Shown here piece after piece: positions 1 to 9,208 of a stretch of 64,000 nucleotides of DNA. The position numbers and the translations under genes were made by a program. Position 1 is the first letter of the stretch. Each line of letters begins with the position of its first letter. The DNA comes from Undaria pinnatifida (Eukaryota > Sar > Phaeophyceae > Laminariales > Alariaceae): the NCBI GenBank assembly GCA_012845835.1, contig JABAKD010000004.1:4868265-4932264 (forward strand), read 5' to 3'. The notes under the pieces are model-generated. The model saw only the letters and a list, made by a program, of their open reading frames with translations, was not told the origin of the DNA and ran no database searches.

Positions 1-86
1 TCCATCAGCTTAATTTTTTTAAGAGGCTGCTGCGCGTCCGAGCAGTACATCGGGTCGGGATATAGACGGATCTTGGCCATCATCTC
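1..86 (-). CDS. possible exon of an unknown gene, running off the left edge
   Basis: On the minus strand a stop-free frame begins after a plausible acceptor (pyrimidine-rich stretch ending CGCACGCAG, AG at 88-87) and runs to the window edge. It reads roughly EMMAKIRLYPDPMYCSDAQQ and onward, with balanced, coding-like composition. The same frame is also open upstream to about 150. I recognise no family. It could be a downstream exon of the gene whose exon ends at 536, but I cannot join them with confidence. Confidence 0.25.
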
Positions 87-195
87 CTGCGTGCGAGAGG
101 GCACGAAATTTACCATCCACAACGTTTCGCCAAACACGAAACATACATAGGAAAGTGGAGAGGGAGGGAGAGAGGGGGGAAAGGGAGATGAGGTA

Positions 196-439
196 TCAGA
201 GATATCGCATGCCGACAAACGCGCCGCCGGTATATGCTGCGCGGAAAATTTCCCCACAAGCCACTCTTGCCTCGTGGATTTCTCCTTGTGGTGCATCGGG
301 TGAGAGCACCGCGGCCGCGCGACGGACCAATGCCATGAGGTATACGCTACCCGTCTGCGCCAGGCAACAGGAGCGGAAATGGGGCGGGAGCCTCAAGTCC
401 CAGCGCACGCAGCACGTCCGGTACTACATCGTGGAGCAT
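196..439 (-). CDS. coding-like minus-strand stretch, reading frame changes midway
   Basis: Between the donor at 535 and the left edge the minus strand has two adjoining coding-like segments. From 439 to 350 it reads MLHDVVPDVLRALGLEAP and on, then stops. From about 356 to 196 another frame reads SVYLMALVRRAAAVLSPDAP and on, ending in TGA. A pyrimidine-rich acceptor-like sequence (ending GGCGCAG) lies at the switch, so the second part could be a separate exon; a frameshift is the alternative. No family recognised. Confidence 0.2.
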
Positions 440-535
440 TGTGAATTCTGGCCTCTATTCGAACTTGCTGCATGTGTCGACCCGCCCCATGCTGGCACTC
501 GATAAAATAAGAGGCAATGCTTGCAATAAACTTAC

Positions 536-829
536 CGTATACCAGAGTGAAGCTTCCATCACGCGCCTGTTGACGCCTCTATCGCATCTCCTGACGGTGG
601 GCCGGGGATAGCGGCGGGGAGCAGGCCGCGTCCTGGGGTCGCCGTTTGGAAATAAATCCAGCAGGTAATCCGCCTCTGAGTTCTGCGACAATAGCTTCTG
701 AAACTTGCGCCAACGCTTTCCCTTACGCCGCCCCCTACCCCAATCCAAGGTAACGACCTTCTCAGGGTTAACGGCAGCCCGGTTGCTGTCGACCGTGGTC
801 GCGCTGGGTGTTTCTTTGTCTCCCTGTCT
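536..829 (-). CDS. probable exon with perfect splice donor, 5' side cut by fold-back element
   Basis: The minus-strand frame reads into a textbook donor (ATACG followed by GTAAGT, GT at 535-534, phase 0). The last residues are VMEASLWYT. Upstream it is rich in Arg/Lys and then acidic (around EADYLLDLFPNGDP), with no stop back to the border of the 424-bp fold-back element at 830-1253. The frame upstream of that element (1254 to about 1534, minus) is also open, so the element may have landed inside an exon. No family recognised. The perfect donor is the main support; whether the gene still works is unknown. Confidence 0.35.
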
Positions 830-1253
830 AGTGTACACGCCGCAACTGGTCGCGGAACGCTTCGCATGTGGGATCGAAGGGCGTTCGTACAGAAACAATT
901 GTCACGATTCTGACATCTGAGACGTAGCAGGGTCACGGTTCCGACGCAAGGAGGGGGGGGTGGTGACACGAAACGCGGCCGGGCTCGAACGATACTGTGA
1001 GTCGTTAACGTACGTTTCCGGGAACCGCTGTATGCTGGAATCCTGGAGCATACAGCGGTTCCCGGAAACGTACGTTAACGACTCACAGTATCGTTCGAGC
1101 CCGGCCGCGTTTCGTGTCACCACCCCTCCCTCCTCGCGTCGGAACCGTGACCCTGCTACGTCTCGGGTATCAGAATCGTAACAATTGTTTCTGTACGAAC
1201 GCCCTTCGATCGCACATGCGAAGCGTTCTGCGACCAGTTGCGGCGTGTACACT
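830..1253. mobile_element. 424-bp fold-back (hairpin) element
   Basis: Two inverted arms of about 206 bp (831-1036 and 1047-1252) flank a 10-bp spacer, GGAATCCTGG at 1037-1046. Both ends read AGTGTACACGCC inward. The arms are nearly identical, with a few differences around 905-950. No target-site duplication was found. It contains no gene; the frames open inside it are by-products of the symmetry. Confidence 0.8.
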
Positions 1254-1585
1254 GAAACTTGACGGCTCCTCAAGCGCGTGCACTCTGGAACAAGACGGTT
1301 CCTCTGAACCTTTAGCCAAACGGAGCCCTCTAGGTCGGCGGGAGATTCGTGGATCTGAATTGGAGACTGTCGGGAGGTCGGGGAGAGGGGGAGAGCATTG
1401 CACGCGCCGCGCACGGTCAACGGGCGTCGAAGGCGACATCTGTCACCACGGGTGGGCGGGCAAACTAAAGAACTGACCGACTCCAAGAAATCGGAATACG
1501 TAACAAACTGCACGTGTGTGTTTTCTGTGCACACGCGTGCAGCGTAGCGATAGAGTTTCAGTTTATAAGAGCTATATCGACTCAG
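1254..1585. other. spacer between fold-back element and the 394-codon frame
   Basis: The minus strand is open from about 1534 to the fold-back border, but starts only at GTG, so no start is assigned. A TATA-like CTTATAAACTG lies on the minus strand near 1560-1570. Nothing else is recognisable. Confidence 0.2.
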
Positions 1586-2770
1586 TTACTCCGGGCAAAA
1601 AAATACGGCATACTTCGGCCCGTGCATAACCCTCACCGGTAACTGAGCGTGTATCGGTTCCTCGTCATACTGGATGAACTCGGGCCTGGGGTCCTTCCTC
1701 CAATGAAAGACTTGAGCCTTAAGCAACCTGGCCGAGGCGACGATCGCACTCCCGCCAGCCCAAAGTGCAGCCCAAAGCGGAGCCCAGATGACTTCTCGGG
1801 CGGTCCCAATCGTGGAGCAGAGAAGCACCGCGGCGGCGAAAATCGTGATGCAGAGGACTTCCGCGGCGCCGAAAATCGTAAACCAGAGCAGAATCCAGGT
1901 GGTGCAAAGCTTGGACCAGACGACGCCTCGGGAAGCCCAAAGGGGGGTCCAGACGATGATATGCGCGGCCGCATTGGTGCAGCAGAGGCTGTTTCCGGCA
2001 GCTCGACAAGAGGACCAGATGTCATGTAGGCTGGCCCAGATTGCGTTCCAGCTTATCCGTACGACGGCGCAAGTTTTGTTCCAGCTATGTATCCCAAAGG
2101 CTCCAATCGTGCTCCAGATAACCGTCCTGGCGGCCCAAACCGTGTTCCAATCGATTTGTCCGACGGAGCGAAGCATGTTCTGCATAGTTTTACTGATGGC
2201 GCGCGAACCCATGCAAAGCACGCGCTTCACGTTCGCGACATACACCCTCGAGAGGGCGAGGCGGCTGTGCAGCATCAGGAGGAACGCGTCGAATAGTTGC
2301 TTGGCACAAGTCCCGAACTGGGGAAACAGCTCCCGGGTGAATCTGTACGCAAACACGGCCACGATGAACACGTAGCCGGACAGCGGAAGCTCGGAGCCGG
2401 CAGCAACTGCACTCACGGTGCCAAACACCCACGCGAAGACAAACACACTCACTAATAGCACGTCGACCCCGATAACGAACTTAAGGAAGACGTCTCTCTT
2501 CTCCTCGGGGTTGATGTTGCGATCGCCACGGCGGTGGGTTAACGCTTCCGCACGGCGGTCCACCCTGTTAACGCCGTCGTCGTCGCTGTCATCGTTGTTG
2601 TCGTTGTCATTGTTGTCGTTGCCATTGCCAGGGATGGCGGCAGCGGCCTCCATGGTGCCAAAAGGGAAAACACCCAGAGCGCGCATTGTGTGGATGTACA
2701 CTTGTGCTGATATCCTGACGACATAGCTCGCTACAAGACCGATGACTGCAGTCTCTCCCACCTCGAGCAT
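1586..2770 (-). CDS. predicted membrane protein with 12 tandem 11-residue Trp repeats
   Basis: Uninterrupted 394-codon frame, ATG at 2770-2768, TAA at 1586-1588, with an in-frame stop upstream near 2848. Layout: hydrophobic N-terminus (about 8-23), Asn/Asp-rich linker (50-66), two hydrophobic segments (about 94-124 and 128-143), then residues 208-339 made of twelve consecutive 11-residue units headed by W208, W219, W230, W241, W252, C263, W274, W285, W296, C307, C318 and W329. Examples are WNTVWAARTVI, WNAIWASLHDI and WTPLWASRGVV. The pattern is W-x-x-hydrophobic-(W/G/C/F)-A-x-x-x-V-(I/L), and an eleven-residue period suits a long amphipathic or membrane-lying helix. The C-terminus (about 352-394) is charged. 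The repeat also exists in the DNA as a 33-bp period, which keeps other frames open, so expression needs proof. Family and function not recognised. Confidence 0.55.
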   Translation of the reverse strand: MLEVGETAVIGLVASYVVRISAQVYIHTMRALGVFPFGTMEAAAAIPGNGNDNNDNDNNDDSDDDGVNRVDRRAEALTHRRGDRNINPEEKRDVFLKFVIGVDVLLVSVFVFAWVFGTVSAVAAGSELPLSGYVFIVAVFAYRFTRELFPQFGTCAKQLFDAFLLMLHSRLALSRVYVANVKRVLCMGSRAISKTMQNMLRSVGQIDWNTVWAARTVIWSTIGAFGIHSWNKTCAVVRISWNAIWASLHDIWSSCRAAGNSLCCTNAAAHIIVWTPLWASRGVVWSKLCTTWILLWFTIFGAAEVLCITIFAAAVLLCSTIGTAREVIWAPLWAALWAGGSAIVASARLLKAQVFHWRKDPRPEFIQYDEEPIHAQLPVRVMHGPKYAVFFCPE

Positions 2771-3138
2771 TAGATTAACAAAACAAGCGGAGTCGACCCC
2801 CCTCAGCTTAGTCGCTTCCGACAGGTAAGTCGCTTCCGACCCGCGGTCGATTTACTCCATCGGGTCAGACCTAATGTTAAAAAAGAGACGACGGCATTTT
2901 TGAAGCGGGCAGAGGTGCGAAGAGCTAGGTTTTGGGCGGCAGTTTTGGGGTGGGAGGACGAAGAGGAGTGCAGATGCATACTACAGTGGGGGCAGCACAT
3001 TTCGTACAACTTGTTTGTGGCTGACCGGACTCTTCAATTAGATTATACCAAACAACTACCTGGATTAGACCAAACAACCACCTGGCACCTAAGCTCCATG
3101 GGATCCCATTTGTGTTTCACGATATTTGAGGTACACCC

Positions 3139-3423
3139 CTACTGCAAAATGCCTCTGCAACTGCTAAACGGCGTCAATGTTCTACGGTATGATGCAAGAT
3201 CATCCTCCGATGCCCGACCGCGAAACGAACGTTGCTCTGCGTTGAAAAAGTCAAAGGCCGAGCGAGCATCTACATAAAAATCGTGTTCGTTCGCGAACGA
3301 ATGAATATCGCGAGGGGTCGGGTGTGAGGACGGCGAATCGATGTCGTGAAACAGCTCAAGGGCCACATTCTCCGTTGCGTAAAATACCGGAGTTGGGATG
3401 CACAGAACACCATTAGAACCCAT
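3139..3423 (-). CDS. hypothetical 94-residue frame
   Basis: ATG at 3423-3421. The peptide is mixed and soluble-looking (for example FYATENVALELFHDIDSP, then ANEHDFYVDARSAFDFF), with none of the low complexity of its surroundings. It lies about 370 bp upstream of the 394-codon frame on the same strand and could be a 5' exon of it (GTAGAAC near the end of the frame could act as donor). No family recognised; it may also be chance. Confidence 0.25.
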   Translation of the reverse strand: MGSNGVLCIPTPVFYATENVALELFHDIDSPSSHPTPRDIHSFANEHDFYVDARSAFDFFNAEQRSFRGRASEDDLASYRRTLTPFSSCRGILQ

Positions 3424-3683
3424 CTGTTTTGCGGAATAGATAAATATCTTGCGACCACGGAGCTTGTTTCTTGATCTACTGCAGGAACCTATTCAGTACG
3501 GAGCAGACGGTCAAGTAGACCTCCGGCGCCCCCCCTCCAGGGCTCACGGTAGTCCTCCGGAGGGTCGCCGGAGGCTGCACCCCGCGAAGAAGTTATCGGA
3601 GACGAATGCTTACGATACATGCGTATCTACACCCGAAAACCACATGACAATACGTGTTTAGCCGCTTCTCTAATTTGGAACAG

Positions 3684-3935
3684 GATGCCTGTGCCACGGT
3701 AAGGGTAGCACGTTTTGTCCAGAACACTTCTAACTGACTGGGCTGAACTGAGTAACTTCCCTTTATCATATCGTTCAAAGCCTCTTGTGCTTTGGAATAC
3801 CCTTGATTGTATGCCTAGGCCTTGGGATTTAGCATCGGGCTGCATTTTCATTATTATTCGTTTGGGTCGGGCGTAGAGCTCTTCGGTTGGAGAATCCCAG
3901 CAAAAAATATGTTCGCCGGTACCATAGCAAGCGTC
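3684..3935 (+). mobile_element. TIR element (GTGCTACGATAGAGG family), diverged copy
   Basis: Degenerate ends (TGCCACGGTAAGGGTAGCAC on the left, ACCATAGCAAGCGTC on the right) enclose about 250 bp carrying the family core TGCCTAGGCCTTGGGA and the conserved GGGCGTAGAGCTC segment, in the same order as the copy at 7544. Confidence 0.55.
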
Positions 3936-5769
3936 TCAGGCGTGCGTCAGGATGCGTTGGAATATATGGTGAATAACGACAGTCAGCAGCAAATACGTTG
4001 AAGGCTGGCCGTGACGACGATGTTCCGATCGCGATCATATGCTACGATACTGATTACAATAGGAGCGCAGCTGGACAGACAAACCTCTTTCGCATCTTAT
4101 GAGTAAGTAGGGAAAGGAAACAGTAGATAACACGAGAAGATGTGGGGAAAGGAAATGGGAAAATGGTTGGCGGAAGAAACCACTGCTTTATTGTGCGATC
4201 ATTCGACTTCATAGGTGCTACTGCTGTTTTATGGAAGGACATTCGATTTACATCGGAACGGCATCTACGCTATATTGTCGGAGGGCAAATAATATAATAA
4301 GAAGTCGATGTCAGGTTGATTGGTCGATATTCGAGTGGTCCTGTTTTGCAGCTCTTACAACCTGCCCCCCTGCATAGAAAATCTGCAAATAAATAAGGCC
4401 TGTTGCGCACTCCCAAGGTATCTTCCAAACGGTTTAAATGGATTGTACATGTGCCGTTCTATCTAGCGTTTAGTCGGCAAGTCCGCTAGCGAGTGGAGCG
4501 AGTCGAAAAACAACATTCGAGCAACTTTCCTTCCATTGGACAAATGCCACGGGGTCGATTTCGTTCAGCGTTGCGGCGTCAGCAGCAGAAACCTTGCAAA
4601 ATTCTAATAGTAAGGGCGAGATAACGATATGCGATCAATTTTCTTTCAATAACGCAATTGTTTTGGGCCACTTTCATTACGCATTGCAGCGTCAGCCGCA
4701 GAAGCCTTGTAATCACGTAAGTGCTATCTTCAAGATATACGTCATACCTCCGCGAATGCTTACGAGTGATTGGCGTTAAAGCTTACGCTGGAGGTTGTCG
4801 GGGGAGGGAATTCACAAAAACGTTCCCAGGTACATGTAATACCTGGTTTTTGCTAACAGTACCCAGGCTGGTTCACGTTAAACCCCAAATAAATGTATTC
4901 CCCGGTGAATGTCCATGCCGTTTGTTCGATTCAGACCGTGAAATTTTGCACACGTCTTCTATGTGCCCTGGCAAAGACCTCACCCGGTGTTTTTTTTTTC
5001 TTGCCTGATTTTTCGTCAGTTAATTTTTTCGGAAAGTGTGGACCCGCTCATGGCCCATTTTTTTTCGGCGAAAAACAAAGAAAATACCCCCCCCGGAGGT
5101 CAGGCCTCGGGAAGGGCATGTAGAACACGTGTGCATAATTTCCGGGTCTATCTCTCAAAAACGGCGTGGACATTTGGACTTTTGTGCGCAAAAAAAATGA
5201 GTAAGATACGCTATTTCCTTTGAATTACTTGGTTTTATTCTAGGATCCATTTTTTTCGCTAGATTTTGCTCAATGTTGAACACAGGCAGGTCAAATCTTG
5301 GATTTTTTGCGCGAAAATTTCTACACACATGCCTTGGAGTGCGTCCAACCGGATCGTGAAAAATGCGGCGAAATTTGTTTTTTCGCCCCTTCGTTTTTTC
5401 GCCCCCGCTGGGAAAAAGCCTGAATATTACCAAAAAAAATGAAGGCATGTCATCGGTCGATACGTGTTTCGCTTCTAGAGGCACAGCCCGAGGCCGTTAA
5501 AACTAGTTCGGCCATGTCACCCTCTTCCACTGGTCACAAGGGTCACTATGTATGATACCAAATATTCACTTTTTGACTACATGTTGCGAGCGGCATTCGT
5601 GGGGGAGGGAATTTGTTTTTTTTTGCTTGGACCAGCCTGTACCGCCGTATAATAAACCCGCCGTATAATATATTCCCACCCAAAGTAAAAATACCAACAC
5701 TTACCATTATAGTGGACCACAAATACGACCCTCCAAATAAAAACTCATCTATATTGTACTCCGTATGTT
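3936..5769. other. no gene seen
   Basis: Short frames only, homopolymer runs, and no exon with matching splice sites or domain motif. Confidence 0.4.
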
Positions 5770-5775
5770 ACAAGT

Positions 5776-5866
5776 AAGTACCAACAACGCAGCTTGCAAA
5801 GATGAGTACTCGTATTGACCTGAAATTCGTCGAACTCACGGCCGACGTCCTTGAAATTTGTTTATA
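5776..5866 (+). repeat. dispersed short repeat with readable core (LKFVELTADV)
   Basis: Shares GCAGCTTGCAAAGATGAGTA followed by GACCTGAAATTCGTCGAACT and an ACGG(C/T)CGACGTCCTT ending with the copy at 43732. See the finding on this family. Confidence 0.6.
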
Positions 5867-6057
5867 CTCCGGAGTATATTACTGAGTATAAAAAATGACC
5901 CGCCGTATAATGTATCACATTGCAGAACCTGGTACCAGGTATACGGCAGCGTGGGTTCTGCATACTGCCTGCTGACTGCTGTTGTTGAGATCTTTGATTT
6001 ATTAATAGTCGCAATTTCTGCTTCCCAGTCCATCTCGCAGCGAGGAGTTTTATGCTC

Positions 6058-6205
6058 GGAGAGCTTCTGGTTAAGCCGCAGTCACAGGTGTCTCCCTTTT
6101 TCCCCCCTGGTAGTTGCCTGTGCATTATATGTTGCGCAAAAGGTTCAGCATTCCCACTGCTCGTCGATTCCCATCAAAGTCTGTCAACTCGCGCTCTCAT
6201 ATTTT
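6058..6205 (-). mobile_element. tRNA-derived SINE, 3' body fragment
   Basis: Matches the body of the SINEs at 11270 and 56440 (GAGCTTCTGGTTAAGCCGCA, TCACAGGTGTC, GCTCGTCGATT). The tRNA-like head is missing. Confidence 0.55.
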
Positions 6206-6337
6206 CGGCAATCGCAACAACAGACGGTTTCGCTGTACGTACGAGTAGTCGAATCGGTTGCACTTTTTTTTTATGGTCACCTTCATTTTCTATTTTCCAC
6301 GTTGCCGTATCATCTACCCGGGAGGAGATTTTACCCT

Positions 6338-6475
6338 TAGCGGCCTTCTGGACAAGCCGAGGTCACAGGTGGCTTCCTTCCCCCCCCCCCGGTACCGACC
6401 TGCGCTATTGACGCACAGATTTTTTGGCATTCCCAGTGCTCGTCGGGTTGCATCCAATTTTTGCCAACTGCATGC
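6338..6475 (-). mobile_element. tRNA-derived SINE, second body fragment
   Basis: Same SINE body again (CTTCTGGACAAGCCGAGGTC, ACAGGTGGC, TGCTCGTCGGGTTGC), diverged and without the head. Confidence 0.5.
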
Positions 6476-6479
6476 ACAT

Positions 6480-7543
6480 GCAGCTCATCTTCGTTTTGAA
6501 ATATTGATCTATGATGCGGAAAACAAGCACGTCGGGTCTTCCCGAGCGTATCCTTGCCGGACGAAGATCTCCAATTTACAGCTTACCACACAAGACTGGC
6601 AACGAGCTGTAAAAGCGCGAACGAACGACGCGCGACCCGAGGCTTTCCGGCAGGCAAGGTGTGGTCGTGTGGTGCTTGATTCACATGGGACAGAGAAAAA
6701 GAGCGATGCATCCATCTCGTAAAACCACAAGACGGATATCGATACCCGGAGCTGTAATTATCAGCTCCGAAAAAACGAAGGGTGTCGTTTCACGCGTGAG
6801 CACCATAAGCAGCAGCAACAGCAGTAGAGGCTCGTGGTCTATCCCGACTAAGTGCGATGCTTGGCGCCTCCTACGGGCTTTGTGAGATACACCCCCTCGG
6901 ATCTTGTTGGGCTCGCTCTTTCTCGGCCGTGACTGTGCCCAGGTCGGGACTCTTGCTACGAGGTCGTGCAGCAAAAATGACATTTCGGTACTTTGGTGTT
7001 ATTATACTCGGGGCTCACCCGTCGTCGAACATGACGATGAGGGGTGTACCCGCGCGCTTATCATCGGATGCACACCAAGCTGATGCCAAGCACTATCCAG
7101 CGAAGGCACTACCAGCAAGAAGCAGTCGACGCTTCCACTACACTCGCGCTCTCGCTCGCCTTTGCAGCGCAAGAAGCCAAGGGCAAGCAAGGCGATGGGA
7201 GAGCTGTAGCGGGCGGTGTGCGAGTGTCCGAAAAAAAACAAAAACGGCAAAGCCCAAAGCCCTCGAAAAAGAGAAGCAGTTTTTCATACAAAGTTCGGAG
7301 GCGTCTGGAGTACGACAAACCGGGGGCCGAAAAAAAACAAAAAAAAACGGATCTTACGTGGTGAGGGTGAACGGTGGTGAGAGTTTGCCGGTACACAGAG
7401 CCCCTCAACACGTTCCATGCATCTGGTACAACGGCCGCAACGGAGCTTCAGGGTGCTCTTCATATGAAAACTTCGTGTTTGCGGCATTTTGTCAAACACC
7501 GTCAAGTATTGGAAGCACACGCGGGCCACACCACCCGAGACTC
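6480..7543. other. no gene assigned
   Basis: A Lys-rich frame of about 106 codons (7044-7364) reaches GTGAGG, which could be a donor, but it overlaps other open frames and A-runs, so it is not called. Confidence 0.3.
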
Positions 7544-7790
7544 GTGCTACGATAGAGGTATCACTTTTCGTCTGAAATATTTTCTGAATGACAGGGTTCC
7601 GTAACAACCCAAAATCGTCGGAAATTGGTCATTTGTTTTGCATGATTTTCGTCGTGTACCTAGGCCATGGTATTTGTCATCCGGTAGCAGTTTTATTTTT
7701 CTTCCAATCTGTTTTTGGGAGAGGTCTTAAGCTCCCAAATCAAGAAAACCTCAGAAAAAAAGTGGTGTGCACACACCTCTATCGTAGCAC
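7544..7790 (+). mobile_element. TIR element (GTGCTACGATAGAGG family), intact-looking copy
   Basis: 247 bp between GTGCTACGATAGAGGT and its reverse complement ACCTCTATCGTAGCAC. The interior carries CCCAAAATCGTCGG and CTAGGCCATGG, both conserved across the family. No transposase frame, so a non-autonomous MITE-type element is the likely reading. No clear target-site duplication at this copy. Confidence 0.75.
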
Positions 7791-8842
7791 GGGTCTTGAA
7801 AAAAATGTTTCAACCACACCACTTGAAAAAATATTTTTCCAATCCTTCTTTCTTCAATACTGTATATCCTTCTTTTATGCAATACAGTATGCTTTTTTTT
7901 TCTTGCCTTTTGCATAAAGGCGGCTCGAAAAATTACCTTGGTGCAGTGACACCTCCGTACCCGTATCGCATGTACCACCACTCTGCCCGGAAATCGAAGG
8001 ACCGCGTTCGGGTATTCATATATGAGAGCCGAAACCGTTCCTCACGTTTCCGGATAGACGGATAACTACACGTACCGAAGATAACTCTATGATACTGGTA
8101 GCTAGTTGTTCTAAGGCTGGCAGAAGCCGCTGGGAGGACCGAAAGCCATTCCGCCCATCTGTTATATTAAATATAGGGGGTTGCCCCCGCTGAGGTGGTA
8201 TCACTACAATAGCTCCACATAATCGAGAGACGTTGCCGGAGACCGCGAGGAATAGACATTTCGTTTTTCCTCGTGTCTAAACAATGATGGACGAAAAATA
8301 ACTCCCAGAGTAACCACGCATTATTCCTCTAACAAGTATCACGGGTAGCTCGAAGTAATGTAACATAATACGAAGTATATACGATCCTCCTGCAGCCCAG
8401 CATACGCAGTGCAATGAGAACCTATCGTATGGCAATCACGCCCTGCAAGTCGCTGTGCCACTTTCATGACCAAGCAACGACGCTGTTGCACCAAATTCTA
8501 AAACCGACACAACAAGCAGTAATGGCGTGATGTGGAGAAATACCAATCAATGGGATCACGAGACGGGATCAGGCCTCCTACACACGCTTTTTGGAAGAAG
8601 AGCGGTTGGGACCAGACGATTCCGCAACAAAACTACTGTGTCATCACAAGAGCCACGGTGAGCGAAAGCGAAGACAAGATTTACCCGTTCGCTCGAGCGC
8701 AGTTCATGATCAAAGCGAGGAGGGGGGGGCGAGAGATCAGCACGCCACCATTACGCCTCAATACTCGCAAACTGAAAAACGACTCAGTTCGTCAAACCCC
8801 AAATTCTCGTGCGGGGCCTATAACCCTCGAAGTTAATGAACA
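7791..8842. other. no gene seen
   Basis: Low-complexity A/T stretches, then mixed DNA with short overlapping frames. No domain or splice-supported exon recognised. Confidence 0.35.
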
Positions 8843-9208
8843 ATGAAAACTGTCGACACCTCGACCTCTGCTGCCCCCCCCCCCCAAAGAGCAGCACGTC
8901 CGATCGTTGGCGTTGTCGGCAATATGAATCTGCCGCCATCTCCTCCTGTCGCCGATAGAAACGACGTGTACAAGCTACGCTCATCCGTCGTTCAATCCAT
9001 AGACTATAAACTTAAAAGGCACCCGTGCTGTCTGGGTAGCTGCGAAAACGCCTTAAACTTCTGGACTGCCGTACCCACATCGACTGCAAGCAGCGACGAG
9101 AGCAACTCCATTTCGTCGCTTTCCCCAAGGGTCGAATATGTCGGGAGACGGCAGTTTTGGGCGCCGTCAGTCACTTCAGGAGTTCCCACATATACTATTA
9201 ATACGTAA
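8843..9208 (+). CDS. hypothetical 121-residue frame, possible first exon
   Basis: ATG at 8843. The peptide is Pro/Ser-rich and then mixed (for example GVVGNMNLPPSPPVADRND, then VVQSIDYKLKRHPCCLGSC). The end overlaps AATAC|GTAAGG, a possible donor at about 9206. A C-run near 8877-8883 lies in the frame and could hide a length error. No family recognised. Confidence 0.25.
   Translation: MKTVDTSTSAAPPPQRAARPIVGVVGNMNLPPSPPVADRNDVYKLRSSVVQSIDYKLKRHPCCLGSCENALNFWTAVPTSTASSDESNSISSLSPRVEYVGRRQFWAPSVTSGVPTYTINT

Noticed and set aside
1649-2375. + strand frames of 126 and 195 codons opposite the 11-mer repeat protein
   Set aside because: They follow from the 33-bp DNA period; only the minus frame covers the whole region with flanking non-repeat domains.
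6857-7555. 232-codon + strand frame
   Set aside because: Runs through A-rich low complexity into the TIR element at 7544 and overlaps three other open frames.
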